A DNA stretch of 64,000 nt from assembly GCA_947177575.1 (NCBI GenBank), contig CAMWVA010000003.1, forward strand, positions 1-64,000, in the 5' to 3' direction. Positions 19,645 through 29,636 of this stretch are shown here, one piece after another; position 1 is the first letter of the stretch; every line of letters begins with the position of its first letter. The notes under the pieces are model-generated. The model was not told the DNA's origin, made no database searches, and saw only the letters and a list, made by a program, of their open reading frames with translations. The position numbers and the translations under genes were made by a program. Source of the stretch: an uncultured Porphyromonadaceae bacterium (lineage in GTDB: Bacteria > Bacteroidota > Bacteroidia > Bacteroidales > Muribaculaceae).

Positions 19645-19710
19645 AAAGCAATATAAAAATAAAGAGTCTTAAAATCATGATTTTAAGACTCTTTATTTTT
19701 ATATTGCTTT
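19645..19710. repeat. 66-bp perfect palindrome with no spacer
   Basis: AAAGCAATATAAAAATAAAGAGTCTTAAAATCA|TGATTTTAAGACTCTTTATTTTTATATTGCTTT, 33-bp exact arms. Confidence 0.95.
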
Positions 19711-19888
19711 ATGAAACCGGAAAATAAGAATCTTGCGGAGTTAGACTACAATTTTAAATAAACAAAGCGTGAAGAAGAATTGGTAAATAAAGACATTAAA
19801 TACTATTAATCTGTTAAATTCCGTTATATAAGTTACCAAATGAGAGTTTGTCTACAGGAGGTTTTCCACCAGAATCATTTATAATAAT

Positions 19889-20614
19889 ATGCAGCAAATA
19901 AAGATTCCCGAAGTTAACGTCACTCTATGGGATAAATACAAAGTTTCTTTTGTTCCCCACCACGATGTCAACATTATCGTGGGCCTTAACGGTAGTGGAA
20001 AAACTACGCTATTGTCCGAAATAGAAAAGAAAATCCTTAAGAATACAGAAAATAGATTATCCTACATTTATATACCTTCTGTTGATAATCTTATAGTAAG
20101 AGATAAACGTAAAAAAGCGACCGCACTTTCTCAGGACTTGGATTCATACATTTACGATATGAAGACCGGTCCATCTCTTATGTATTATAGAATGTCAATG
20201 CTTGATGCACCAGTCTCTGTACAGTCAAAAGTAAGAGAGAGAATTAATTTTTTCTGTGACATAGTAAATAGTCTTTTTAAAGATACCGGTAAACATATCG
20301 AAATAGAAGGTAATAAATTTATAATTGATTCCAATAATTCTTCACTGTCGATAAACAACTTATCTTCTGGAGAAAAACAATTGCTACTGATTCTGCTACG
20401 TGTTTTCCTCTTAGATGAAAAGGAATCTGTTATATTAATAGACGAGCCGGAAAATTCGCTTGATATAAGTTGGCAATATAAATTAATTGATTTGTTGGTC
20501 AGTCTAAATCATAATGCCCAATTCTTTATTACTACACATTCACCCAGTATTTTCGGAGCAGGTTGGGGAGACAAAATTATTTATATGGAGGATGTGACCA
20601 CTAATATTAAGTAA
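19889..20614 (+). CDS. Compact ABC/SMC-like AAA ATPase (AAA_15/AAA_21 type), candidate AriA-like component
   Basis: Walker A GLNGSGKTT; signature LSSGEKQLLLILL; Walker B VILIDEPENSLD; H-loop ITTHSPSIF. Confidence 0.85.
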   Translation: MQQIKIPEVNVTLWDKYKVSFVPHHDVNIIVGLNGSGKTTLLSEIEKKILKNTENRLSYIYIPSVDNLIVRDKRKKATALSQDLDSYIYDMKTGPSLMYYRMSMLDAPVSVQSKVRERINFFCDIVNSLFKDTGKHIEIEGNKFIIDSNNSSLSINNLSSGEKQLLLILLRVFLLDEKESVILIDEPENSLDISWQYKLIDLLVSLNHNAQFFITTHSPSIFGAGWGDKIIYMEDVTTNIK

Positions 20615-20620
20615 GTTATT

Positions 20621-21466
20621 ATGAGTCGAATAGAAGATCAAGCGAACTACTATAAAAATCTTCATTTACGAGATAGAAGCATTATTGCAGTGATACATAT
20701 TGAAGATGAAGCTGATAAAGAATTTTGGAATGTTCAGTTGCAGAATGTAAGAATTGGACATTATTATTTTATTTCACACAGTAAAAATGATAACGGAGTT
20801 GAGACAAAGGGGTGTGAACAATGTTTAAAATATCGTCAATATACTAATCGACAATTCTTTATTTGTATAGACAGTGATTTACGTCTGCTATGTCAGGAAG
20901 ATGGATTGACTTCAGAAAACTATATAGCCCAAACCTATGCTTATTCCTGGGAAAATCATTTATGTGAAGCAGAACATTTACAACTGAGATTCAGTCAAAA
21001 ATTAAAAGAAACTGACTTTAACTTTGTGAAGTTTCTAAGTGCATTTTCAAGAATAGTTTATAAACCACTTCTTTACCTTGTATATTATCAGACTCCTGAA
21101 TTAAACAGTCTTTGGAATATAAAGATATTCAATAAATGTATTCCCCTTCAACCTTCGCAGAAAGATTTAGCAGATAATGGAACCTTGTACCTACAAAAGA
21201 TAAAGCAACTTTTTGATACCACTCTTTCTTCTCTCTCATTATATCTTCCAGATAATTTTGCAATAGAAGGTCTAACACCTGATAACGCATATCTTCACAT
21301 ACAAGGCCACCAACTTTACAATCTGATTAACCATATAGGCACAAGAATATGTAAAGGAGAAAGAGTCGGTTTTAAATCACAGATATTAGATGAGAAATTC
21401 CCTACTTCCGGCTATAAGGAGATAGAAGATGTACAATCAGATTTAAGAACAATTCTGGCTACTTAG
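20621..21466 (+). CDS. DUF4435-like (TOPRIM-like) protein, candidate AriB-like effector
   Basis: VIHIEDEADKEFW, FFICIDSDLRLL, YAYSWENHLCEAE blocks; 6 bp downstream of the ATPase. Confidence 0.65.
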   Translation: MSRIEDQANYYKNLHLRDRSIIAVIHIEDEADKEFWNVQLQNVRIGHYYFISHSKNDNGVETKGCEQCLKYRQYTNRQFFICIDSDLRLLCQEDGLTSENYIAQTYAYSWENHLCEAEHLQLRFSQKLKETDFNFVKFLSAFSRIVYKPLLYLVYYQTPELNSLWNIKIFNKCIPLQPSQKDLADNGTLYLQKIKQLFDTTLSSLSLYLPDNFAIEGLTPDNAYLHIQGHQLYNLINHIGTRICKGERVGFKSQILDEKFPTSGYKEIEDVQSDLRTILAT

Positions 21467-21479
21467 CACAAATTAAAAT

Positions 21480-21544
21480 CTTTAGAAATAAGAAAGTTAT
21501 CATTTAGGACTGTTGTCTAAATGATAACTTTCTTATTTCTAAAG
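21480..21544. terminator. Long bidirectional hairpin between convergent DUF4435-like and patatin genes
   Basis: CTTTAGAAATAAGAAAGTTATCATTTAG-9 nt-CTAAATGATAACTTTCTTATTTCTAAAG, 28-bp exact arms. Confidence 0.85.
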
Positions 21545-21581
21545 AGAAACTTTAGTAGGCTATGTTTTAAGAATAGATATT

Positions 21582-23960
21582 TCAGCGTAGCAGACGGGGA
21601 GCCTGAAGAAGAACACCTAAATTGATACCGAAATTCCAGTTACCGCCTGGCGATGAGAGATAATTGCCGTAAACGGCAAGACTGCCGAAGGAGAAATTGT
21701 AGACAGCGGCAAGTTCACCGATAAACTGAGGATTACGGAACCAACCTGAGTGACGAGCCATATCATTAGCACCCGGTACTACTTTACGAATAGGTACATA
21801 TCCATAGAAATCACCACGTAATTGAAGGCGCTGCATCGGTGACCACACCGGCATAACACCAACTGCCAGATAATTATCCGCACGGAAAGCAGGATTAAAG
21901 TAGTTGCGTGTTGAAGGTGTAGGCGCAAAACTGGCAGCATGTATCATCGTAGCTGTATAATGCTGATTGAGATGCTGAAGCGTCAGCAGTCCACAGGCAG
22001 AAGCACCTATATTTACATTCTTGATAAGCGGGAAAAACTGTTTCCATTCACCCTGTATCGAAGCACGATAACGATAGTCATAAGTATCGGACTGCTCAGA
22101 AGACGGTATACCACCATCAATATAGCGATCACCTTCATGCGATAGCTGAATACTCGTCTTTACATTACGTCCTTGATTAGGATACATAATATCATTTAGG
22201 GTATTGTATTCGTATCCGACTTCTAACGCCCCTACACGGTAACGGCTACGGTCTTTCTTACGGTCAGTATAGTCAGTTACACCTATCGAATAATATTTGT
22301 CTTCAAGCCAGCCGTATGCCGCACGTACGTAACCTATCGAAGGCATATTCATTGACCAGCTGTAACCGAGACGGAAGAAGGTCTCGTTATCAGTTATGAA
22401 TGAAGGCGTCGAACTCTGATAGAACAGAAGCTCGCTGTCATAATATTTCTGTCGGCTGGCAACAAAATCAAAACGCAACATCGAGGGTATATTGGTGTGA
22501 AGGGCAAATTTAGCAGTTGCCATACCGGCATAATATGTCTGTCCTATCCAGCCGCGCAAGTCGACATCAAGCGAATTGAAACTCAGTGTATGATAACCCA
22601 AGTCAACGTATAACTGACTTTGTGTTGAGGTGGTAATCCAACCACCCACACCTATCTTCCACGGATTTTTGATACTGGCCTCAAGCAACAGAGTATTATT
22701 GCCGTCTTTACCGAATCGGGCCTGCGGCCACAGATTTTCGAGTTTACCTGAAGTTACAGCACGGTAATAAGCATCTTGTACCTCATTTATATTTATCTTT
22801 TCACCGGCTATAGGCTGAAACAATGAAGTCAGATAATGACTCTGAGACGGTGTAGCACCCGTAATCTCGACCTTGTCGAAAGTCAGCGTCGGCGTCTTAG
22901 CCGCGTAACTGTTGCGACGCTCAGTGACTTCGCTCAGAGGGCGACGTGCGGGAAGACGTTTTTTGATTGAGTCAACCATTGCCAGACCGGTACGGTATCC
23001 TATCTCATAGATTTGTTGTGACTGTTCGAAATCAAGTACTCCGAATTGAAGTACCGGGACATCTATCTTTACACCTTCGGCAGCCGGCAGACTATAATCA
23101 TTATTCTGAATTATCATATCTGACAGCTGAGAATAGAGATTGTTGGCCTGAGGCTTACCGTCGGGCTTAGAGACTGCGACACCGATTATAAAGTCAGGAT
23201 TAAAATCCTCGCGCATCACATCTACAGGGAAATTATCATAGATACCACCGTCGTACACCAGCACACCGTCCATCTCAATAGGTTTGAATACTAACGGAAA
23301 ACTCATCGAGGCACGTACGGCATCGCCTAACGAACCGTCATGACACACAATCTTATGTTTGTGGTACACGTCTGAACACACACAGCGGAAAGGCACAAAA
23401 AGATTATTGAAGTTCTCGCCACACTGTTCTGTGTAAGGAGCATAGAGACGTAAAAACTCTATATTCATCGGCAGCGGACTTATAAGGTGTGCCGGGATAA
23501 GTTGTCCAGCTATATTGTTGGTGACAGTACTGTCTCGAAGATTCAGATTGATTTCAACCCATTGGGGTGTAGCCTCGGGAGCTGTAAGTAATGAAATCTC
23601 TTTGGGATTGATGATACCGGTGCTCCAGTAATGGAAATCAGGCTGAGTGAACAGATGCAGCATCTGTTCAGGATTCCAACCGCAGGCATAAAGACTACCT
23701 ACTATAGCACCCGCCGACGTGCCGGTCACATAATCGATAGGAATATCATTATCCTCAAGGGCTTTGATAACACCGATATGAGCCACACCCTTGGCGCCAC
23801 CGCCACTTAGCACAAGACCCACACGCTGTCTGCCTGAAGAAGAGGCATTGCCCGCAGGTGTAGTGCCGGTAGTATCGGCAGCTGTCGCACATATACCTAC
23901 GCCCAATATTGTCAGAGTAGTAAACAGTAACCGCTTCAGTTTTCTATGTCGTAGTTTCAT
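21582..23960 (-). CDS. Patatin-like phospholipase with C-terminal BamA/surface-antigen barrel
   Basis: RVGLVLSGGGAKGVAHIGVIKALEDNDIPIDYVTGTSAGAIVGSLYA; DGGIYDNFPVDVM; beta-barrel-like C-terminus. Confidence 0.92.
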   Translation of the reverse strand: MKLRHRKLKRLLFTTLTILGVGICATAADTTGTTPAGNASSSGRQRVGLVLSGGGAKGVAHIGVIKALEDNDIPIDYVTGTSAGAIVGSLYACGWNPEQMLHLFTQPDFHYWSTGIINPKEISLLTAPEATPQWVEINLNLRDSTVTNNIAGQLIPAHLISPLPMNIEFLRLYAPYTEQCGENFNNLFVPFRCVCSDVYHKHKIVCHDGSLGDAVRASMSFPLVFKPIEMDGVLVYDGGIYDNFPVDVMREDFNPDFIIGVAVSKPDGKPQANNLYSQLSDMIIQNNDYSLPAAEGVKIDVPVLQFGVLDFEQSQQIYEIGYRTGLAMVDSIKKRLPARRPLSEVTERRNSYAAKTPTLTFDKVEITGATPSQSHYLTSLFQPIAGEKININEVQDAYYRAVTSGKLENLWPQARFGKDGNNTLLLEASIKNPWKIGVGGWITTSTQSQLYVDLGYHTLSFNSLDVDLRGWIGQTYYAGMATAKFALHTNIPSMLRFDFVASRQKYYDSELLFYQSSTPSFITDNETFFRLGYSWSMNMPSIGYVRAAYGWLEDKYYSIGVTDYTDRKKDRSRYRVGALEVGYEYNTLNDIMYPNQGRNVKTSIQLSHEGDRYIDGGIPSSEQSDTYDYRYRASIQGEWKQFFPLIKNVNIGASACGLLTLQHLNQHYTATMIHAASFAPTPSTRNYFNPAFRADNYLAVGVMPVWSPMQRLQLRGDFYGYVPIRKVVPGANDMARHSGWFRNPQFIGELAAVYNFSFGSLAVYGNYLSSPGGNWNFGINLGVLLQAPRLLR

Positions 23961-23998
23961 AATCTGGTTATAGTTTATCATGGCTTTCCCGTTCTCAC

Positions 23999-25255
23999 CT
24001 ATTTCCCTGCTTCAGTTATATAGGAATCCTTGAAACCAAGGAAGTAAAGCACACCGTCAATACCGATAGTCGAAATGCTCTGTCCGGCCTCAGCCTTAAC
24101 CTTCGGCTTAGCATGGAAGGCTATACCAAGTCCGGCTTCCGAAAGCATCGGCAAGTCATTGGCTCCGTCACCTACAGCTATAGTCTGAGCAATGTTTATA
24201 TGCTCTACCTGTGCCAATAGGCGCAACAACTCCTTCTTACGCTGACCATCTACGATGTCACCGAGATACCGTCCGGTCAGTTTACCATCTTCACCGACTT
24301 CCAGTTCATTGGCATACACATAGTCAAAACCGAATTTCTGCTTCAGATATTCGCCGAAATATGTAAAGCCGCCTGATAGTATAGCTGTCTTATAACCTGA
24401 ACGTTTGAGTACTTCCATAAGACGTCCGAGTCCTTCAGTGATAGGTAGATTCTCGGCTATATCTTTCATTACCGACACATCAAGACCCTTCAGAAGCGCA
24501 ACACGCTCAGTAAAACTCTCGCGGAAGTCTATCTCACCACGCATGGCACGGGCGGTGATTTCGCGTACCTGTTCTCCTACACCGGCACGGTCAGCCAGTT
24601 CGTCTATAACCTCAGTGCCTATAAGTGTTGAGTCCATATCAAAGCATATAAGTCGGCGGCTGCGGCGGTAAATAGTATCTTCCTGCATAGAAATATCAAA
24701 ATCAAGCTCAGCAGCCGTATGCATCAGTTGCTGCTGCATCAGAGTACGGTCAGCGGGAGTACCGCGTACCGAAAACTCGATACAGCTCTTCGTAGCCGGT
24801 TGTTCGGCCTCATCAAGAGGCGGACGACCGGTCAGACGCCGTATGTTGTCAATGTTAAGTCCTTGTTCGGAGATAATACGCGCTGTGGCTGAGATCTGTT
24901 CTGCCGTCAGCTTCCGACCGAGTATAGTAATTACATAACGGTTCTTACCCTGACGCGATACCCACTGTTCATAGTCCTGTTCCGAGACTATGCTGAACTG
25001 TACCTGCACACCGAGGTCCTTGCTCTTGAACAATATCTCCTTCAATATGTCGCCGCTGCGCTTTGAATCTGTTTTAAACAGTATACCAAGAGAGAGATGA
25101 TGATGTATGTCGGCCTGACCCATATCAAGTATGGCGGCATCATGACGCGCAAGCACCTCAGTGAGGGCAGCCGTCAGTCCGGCACGGTCAGGACCGGAAA
25201 TATTTATGAGTATAAGTTCACGTTCACTCTGTGATTGTGTGGAATCCTGTGACAT
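23999..25255 (-). CDS. serB: Phosphoserine phosphatase with N-terminal ACT-like region
   Basis: ICFDMDSTLIGTEVIDELADRAGV...AVGDGANDLPML. Confidence 0.94.
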   Translation of the reverse strand: MSQDSTQSQSERELILINISGPDRAGLTAALTEVLARHDAAILDMGQADIHHHLSLGILFKTDSKRSGDILKEILFKSKDLGVQVQFSIVSEQDYEQWVSRQGKNRYVITILGRKLTAEQISATARIISEQGLNIDNIRRLTGRPPLDEAEQPATKSCIEFSVRGTPADRTLMQQQLMHTAAELDFDISMQEDTIYRRSRRLICFDMDSTLIGTEVIDELADRAGVGEQVREITARAMRGEIDFRESFTERVALLKGLDVSVMKDIAENLPITEGLGRLMEVLKRSGYKTAILSGGFTYFGEYLKQKFGFDYVYANELEVGEDGKLTGRYLGDIVDGQRKKELLRLLAQVEHINIAQTIAVGDGANDLPMLSEAGLGIAFHAKPKVKAEAGQSISTIGIDGVLYFLGFKDSYITEAGK

Positions 25256-25363
25256 AGCAGTAAGATTTGAATTACGTTTTCTTAATACCTGCTCCGTTGA
25301 GGAGTTTTAAACTACAGACCTTAAGATTAGAGGCCGATGATGCAATATCATTAACAAAGCCTT

Positions 25364-26191
25364 TCACTTACGACTGTTTTTTTTCTTTTTTGTATCTTTC
25401 TTAGTACTGGATTTACCGGCTTTATCGTTTTTGGATTTAGGGGTAGAGACCTTACGTGTACGTGCTGATTTTTCCTGACGGGCTTTTACTACGGCTGCTT
25501 CAGGACGCAAACCGGCAACCTGTTCGGCACTGTCGGCATAATCAGCTTCGGCAGCCATACCGAAATATTTAGCTGCCTTAACAACGTTACGCTCCACACC
25601 CTTACCATCACGCAACATAGAAGCATAACGGTAAGCGCCTTCAGGACTGCCATGCTCGGCTGAACGCCAGTAGTATTCGGCTGCTATACGGTCATCCTGT
25701 AGCACACCTTGTCCTTGTTCGAACTGACGTCCGATATTTAGCATCGCCTTAGCGTGACCATTTGAAGCAGCCTTGCGAAACCAGTAAGACGACTGCTCAT
25801 AATTCTGACGCACCCCGTATCCATCACGAAACAGACATCCTATATCATACTGTGCTTCGCAATTACCTGCTTCCGAGGCCTTACCGAACCAACGCCAAGC
25901 TTCATTAAAATCACGTTCGGTACCTGTACCGGTCAGATAGCACAGCGCCACCATACGCATAGCCTCACTGTCTCCCTGATTCGCTTCACGGACATAGCGC
26001 CCGTAGTCAGCTGCATTCAACACCTGATCAGCAGGCTCAAGATTCTCGACCTTACTGTAATCTATGAAATTGGCATATTGCGACAGATCCGGATTCTGTG
26101 CCATAACCTCATCGGTGCCACACAGAGATAGGGACATTAATAGCAATAGAGTACAGTAACCACTACGAAGTATATTGTTGGTCTTTATCAT
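25364..26191 (-). CDS. SEL1-repeat (TPR-like) secreted protein with Lys-rich C-terminus
   Basis: Repeats such as AMRMVALCYLTGTGTERDFNEAWRWFGKASEAGNCEAQYDIGCLFRDGYGV. Confidence 0.88.
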   Translation of the reverse strand: MIKTNNILRSGYCTLLLLMSLSLCGTDEVMAQNPDLSQYANFIDYSKVENLEPADQVLNAADYGRYVREANQGDSEAMRMVALCYLTGTGTERDFNEAWRWFGKASEAGNCEAQYDIGCLFRDGYGVRQNYEQSSYWFRKAASNGHAKAMLNIGRQFEQGQGVLQDDRIAAEYYWRSAEHGSPEGAYRYASMLRDGKGVERNVVKAAKYFGMAAEADYADSAEQVAGLRPEAAVVKARQEKSARTRKVSTPKSKNDKAGKSSTKKDTKKKKNSRK

Positions 26192-26245
26192 TATTTTCTT
26201 TAGTCTTTTGTAATCTGATGTTTAGGAGTAACCGACGCATTAAGA

Positions 26246-26294
26246 CCGGACCCGGCCGTTCGTCTGTGTTCCGTCAGACGAGGGCCGGGTCCGG
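26246..26294. terminator. Long GC-rich hairpin between DUF349 and SEL1 genes
   Basis: CCGGACCCGGCC...CGTCTG/CAGACG...GGCCGGGTCCGG. Confidence 0.7.
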
Positions 26295-26339
26295 AAGAAT
26301 TATCTTACTCTTTAATTTGTTGTGATGCCGGATAGCGGA

Positions 26340-28247
26340 TTACTTTTCATCACGTGCAGCCTGAGCAGCCTCACGGTCCATAGTCTTCACTTTGGCAGTG
26401 AGATCAGTTATCTCCTCTTTGAGACGGGCAATCTTACGCTCGAATTCGGCTACCATAGAATTACCGGCTTTCGACTTCACACTGAAGAAACCGAGATTAT
26501 TCTCAAGAGTCTGAAGTTCACCTTTCTTAGTTTCTATAGAACGCACAAGTCTGTCACGCTCGCTAAGAGGAGCACCGCCACGATCAGAACGGTTGCCGCC
26601 ACGGTTGTCATTACGTCCGCGACGGGAATCACGGCGCTGGTCGCGACGGTCAAGGCTATCGTAGAACTCATCACACAGACCACGATATTCATTATAGATT
26701 TCGTCCATCACTTTATGAGGTACAAAACCTATGCTTTTCCACTCTTCCTGAAGAGCGCGTACATCGGGGAGTACTTCACGACGGTTTTCAGTCTCAAGCA
26801 GCTCACGCAGACGTGCTATAATGTTGCGCTTGGCCTCAAGATTGGCGTTCTCTTCCTGATGCCGAGCATTGAAGGTCTTTTTACGCTCGCTGTAGAACTT
26901 ATTGCAAGCGGCATTGAAACGCTCCCACAGAGCTTCACCCTGCTTGCGGGCTATGTGACCGGTCTTCTTCCACTCGGCCTGCAATTCGGCCATAGCTTCT
27001 ACGTTTTTGCGGTCAGACACGTCGCTGAGCAGCGCCTCGGCACGTTCGATAAGTTCACGCTTCTTAGCTACATTAGCAGAGTTATCCTCACGGGCTTGCT
27101 TATAATATTCCGCCTTACGGGCGAAGAATGTGTCACAGGCCTGACGGAAACGTGCGAAAAGAGCTGTATTGGTCTTACGTGAAGCAAAACCGAGCTGACG
27201 CCAGCGTGTCTGTATATCTTTCACTGTAGCTGTGGCAGCATCCCATGCCTGATAACCCTGAAGGCTGTCAGGATTGATAGCCTCTACCTCAGCACACAGA
27301 GCCAGTTTGGCAGTCTCGTTGGCCTGTTCTTCGGCCTTACGTGTCTCGAAATAATCCTGATGACGTTTATTGATGACAGTCGAAGCCTTCTTGAACTGTT
27401 CCCATATCTCTTCACGTACTTCTTTGGCTACCGGGCCGGTCTCACGCCATGCCTCATGCAGAGTCTGAAGCTTACGGAAGGCGGCAATCACATCGGCCGC
27501 TTCGGTCAGAGCTTCGGCCTGTTCGATAAGGGCACGTTTTGCCTCAAGATTTTTCTTGAAGTCGAGGTCACGCAGCTCCTTGTTCATCTTCAGACGGTCA
27601 AAGAAAAGTTCTTCTACCTGCTGATAAGCCTTCCAGATTTCGGTTTCGTTAGTGGGAGGCACATCACCTACCTGACGGAATTCCTGCTGAAGTTCATGAA
27701 ACTTACTGAAGTGCAGATTGATGTTGTCTATGTCTTCGGCCAGGGTCTGCAGACGTGCGATGATGTCCTGTTTTTTCTCAAGATTGGCCTGACGGCGTTC
27801 AGCCTCCGCCTCCAGATATGCATTGCGTTTCTCGCGGAAGGCTGACAGCAATTCTTTCAGCTCGTTTTCCTTTGCATCAGGAGTAGCCGAGAATGTCTCG
27901 GGGGCATTGCCGGCTTCGACGTATGCCGCAAGCTCCTGATTGTCTTCGCGGTTGCGTATCAGGAAGAAAGCCTTTTTGATAGCGGCTACCTCGCGGTTGG
28001 CATCGGCACGGTCATTAGCCACAATACCACGCAGGGTCTCAATGAGTTCTTCTTTAGTCATGGAGTGAAGCTTAGGCAGCGATTCGGGCTGCTCTTCGAT
28101 GTTGTCGATAGCTTCGTCGGCTGCCTCAGCCATGTCAAGAGCGGGCGATGTGGTTTCTGCACATTCTTCTGCAACACACTCTTCTGCGGCAATTTCTGCA
28201 GCGGGGGTCTGGATCTCCTCAGGAGTCCTCAGTTCGTTGTCAGTCAT
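26340..28247 (-). CDS. DUF349 repeat protein
   Basis: Repeated W-x2-x-G units (RWRQLGFASRKTNTALFARFRQACDTFF, EWKKTGHIARKQGEALWERFNAACNKFY, EWKSIGFVPHKVMDEIYNEYRGLCDEFY). Confidence 0.9.
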   Translation of the reverse strand: MTDNELRTPEEIQTPAAEIAAEECVAEECAETTSPALDMAEAADEAIDNIEEQPESLPKLHSMTKEELIETLRGIVANDRADANREVAAIKKAFFLIRNREDNQELAAYVEAGNAPETFSATPDAKENELKELLSAFREKRNAYLEAEAERRQANLEKKQDIIARLQTLAEDIDNINLHFSKFHELQQEFRQVGDVPPTNETEIWKAYQQVEELFFDRLKMNKELRDLDFKKNLEAKRALIEQAEALTEAADVIAAFRKLQTLHEAWRETGPVAKEVREEIWEQFKKASTVINKRHQDYFETRKAEEQANETAKLALCAEVEAINPDSLQGYQAWDAATATVKDIQTRWRQLGFASRKTNTALFARFRQACDTFFARKAEYYKQAREDNSANVAKKRELIERAEALLSDVSDRKNVEAMAELQAEWKKTGHIARKQGEALWERFNAACNKFYSERKKTFNARHQEENANLEAKRNIIARLRELLETENRREVLPDVRALQEEWKSIGFVPHKVMDEIYNEYRGLCDEFYDSLDRRDQRRDSRRGRNDNRGGNRSDRGGAPLSERDRLVRSIETKKGELQTLENNLGFFSVKSKAGNSMVAEFERKIARLKEEITDLTAKVKTMDREAAQAARDEK

Positions 28248-28371
28248 ATCTGGGAGTTAGAGTTATGGCGCCTGCGTCCGGTACAGACTCTCTCCGTGAG
28301 TCCTCCCGGCGGAACCGCGCCGGCGCTTTGGGTCTTATTGGTTTGTTGTTCTGTTGTGTTATGAGCTACTA

Positions 28372-29214
28372 TCATTTATCAAGTATAGTAGCCTTGATTA
28401 TACGTACATCTTCGAGCGGGCGGTCTGAACTGTCAGTCTCTGTCTGCTGTATACGGTCTATTACGTCCATACCTTCTATTACCTCACCGAAGACAGTGTA
28501 GGCACCGTCAAGATGCGGTGCTCCGCCTTCGGTGGTATATACGTCGATAACCTCCTGAGGTATGGATTGCACCGGTGCGTTCTGTTCGGTGTCAGCTATG
28601 AGGCGCTGACGAAGTGCATCGAGGCCTTCCTTATCACCGGCACGCTGCAGCATGTCTATCTCTTCCTGATGCTGCTGACATAGCTGACGGAAATAAGACT
28701 GAAACTGAGCCTGCTTCTGACGTTCCTGCATAGCTTCCATCTCACGTGCGCTGTAAGTACGGCCGGTCACAATATAAAACTGTGAACCTGACGAACGCCT
28801 TTCGGGGTTGACATTATCGCCTGTACGCGCAGCAGCCAGTGCACCTCGGCGATTGAAATGACGCGGATATTCTATCTCGGCCGGTATTGTGTAATCGGGC
28901 GAGCCGGCTCCGAGCCGCTGGCCCGGTTTTGCCTCACGCGAGTCGGGGTCGCCTGTCTGCACCATAAAATCCTTGATGACGCGGTGAAACAGCAGCCCGT
29001 CATAATAGCCTTCTGTCACAAGCTTCACGAAATTATCGCGATGCTGCGGGGTATCGTCATAGAGCATCACCTTCACCGGACCCTCAGTCGTAAGCAACTC
29101 GACTACGGGGCCTGCCTTAGAGGTTGGAGTTGTCATGTTGGGTGTGACTTGTTGTGCCAGCTCGCTCATTACGGCGACAGCCAGCAGGGTGATTATTAAA
29201 AATAACTGTCTCAT
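28372..29214 (-). CDS. Cyclophilin-type peptidyl-prolyl isomerase, exported
   Basis: NFVKLVTEGYYDGLLFHRVIKDFMVQTGDPDS; GSQFYIVTG; YTVFGEVIEGMDVID. Confidence 0.93.
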   Translation of the reverse strand: MRQLFLIITLLAVAVMSELAQQVTPNMTTPTSKAGPVVELLTTEGPVKVMLYDDTPQHRDNFVKLVTEGYYDGLLFHRVIKDFMVQTGDPDSREAKPGQRLGAGSPDYTIPAEIEYPRHFNRRGALAAARTGDNVNPERRSSGSQFYIVTGRTYSAREMEAMQERQKQAQFQSYFRQLCQQHQEEIDMLQRAGDKEGLDALRQRLIADTEQNAPVQSIPQEVIDVYTTEGGAPHLDGAYTVFGEVIEGMDVIDRIQQTETDSSDRPLEDVRIIKATILDK

Positions 29215-29264
29215 TACTTTGTTCTATTGGTATATTACGACACAGGCCGCTGTGTTTTTAGCAC

Positions 29265-29636
29265 TTAGGACGGACGTTCGTAGATGCGCTTATAGATACG
29301 GCGGAAATTGTCGTCACTGGCACGTAATTCCTCGGCACGTTCCATATAATCGGCACCCCATATAGCTTCAAGCAGCGAACCTATGTAACGACGCTCACGG
29401 TCCTTGTCAATAGCCCCTTCTATAAGAAGAGGTAGCCACGGCTCGTAGCGTTCATAGTCCATCGCACTCAGAAAACGAGCGCTACTGGCCAGAAACTGAC
29501 CTGTAGTGTCCACTTTGCGTAGATTGGCGACAAGGGCGTCCATCTCTGCATCACAGCTGTTACTGTTGTTGACGATATATTCGTATGTTTCCATACCGTC
29601 AGGGTCGTTTTCTAATATCTTTTGTAGGTCGTTCAT
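29265..29636 (-). CDS. Conserved hypothetical protein (start chosen at MNDLQ)
   Basis: Acidic/helical 123-aa ORF, codon usage consistent with neighbours. Confidence 0.5.
   Translation of the reverse strand: MNDLQKILENDPDGMETYEYIVNNSNSCDAEMDALVANLRKVDTTGQFLASSARFLSAMDYERYEPWLPLLIEGAIDKDRERRYIGSLLEAIWGADYMERAEELRASDDNFRRIYKRIYERPS

Noticed and set aside
26322-27182. 286-aa plus-strand ORF
   Set aside because: Antisense to the DUF349 gene, which has clear repeat motifs; shadow ORF.
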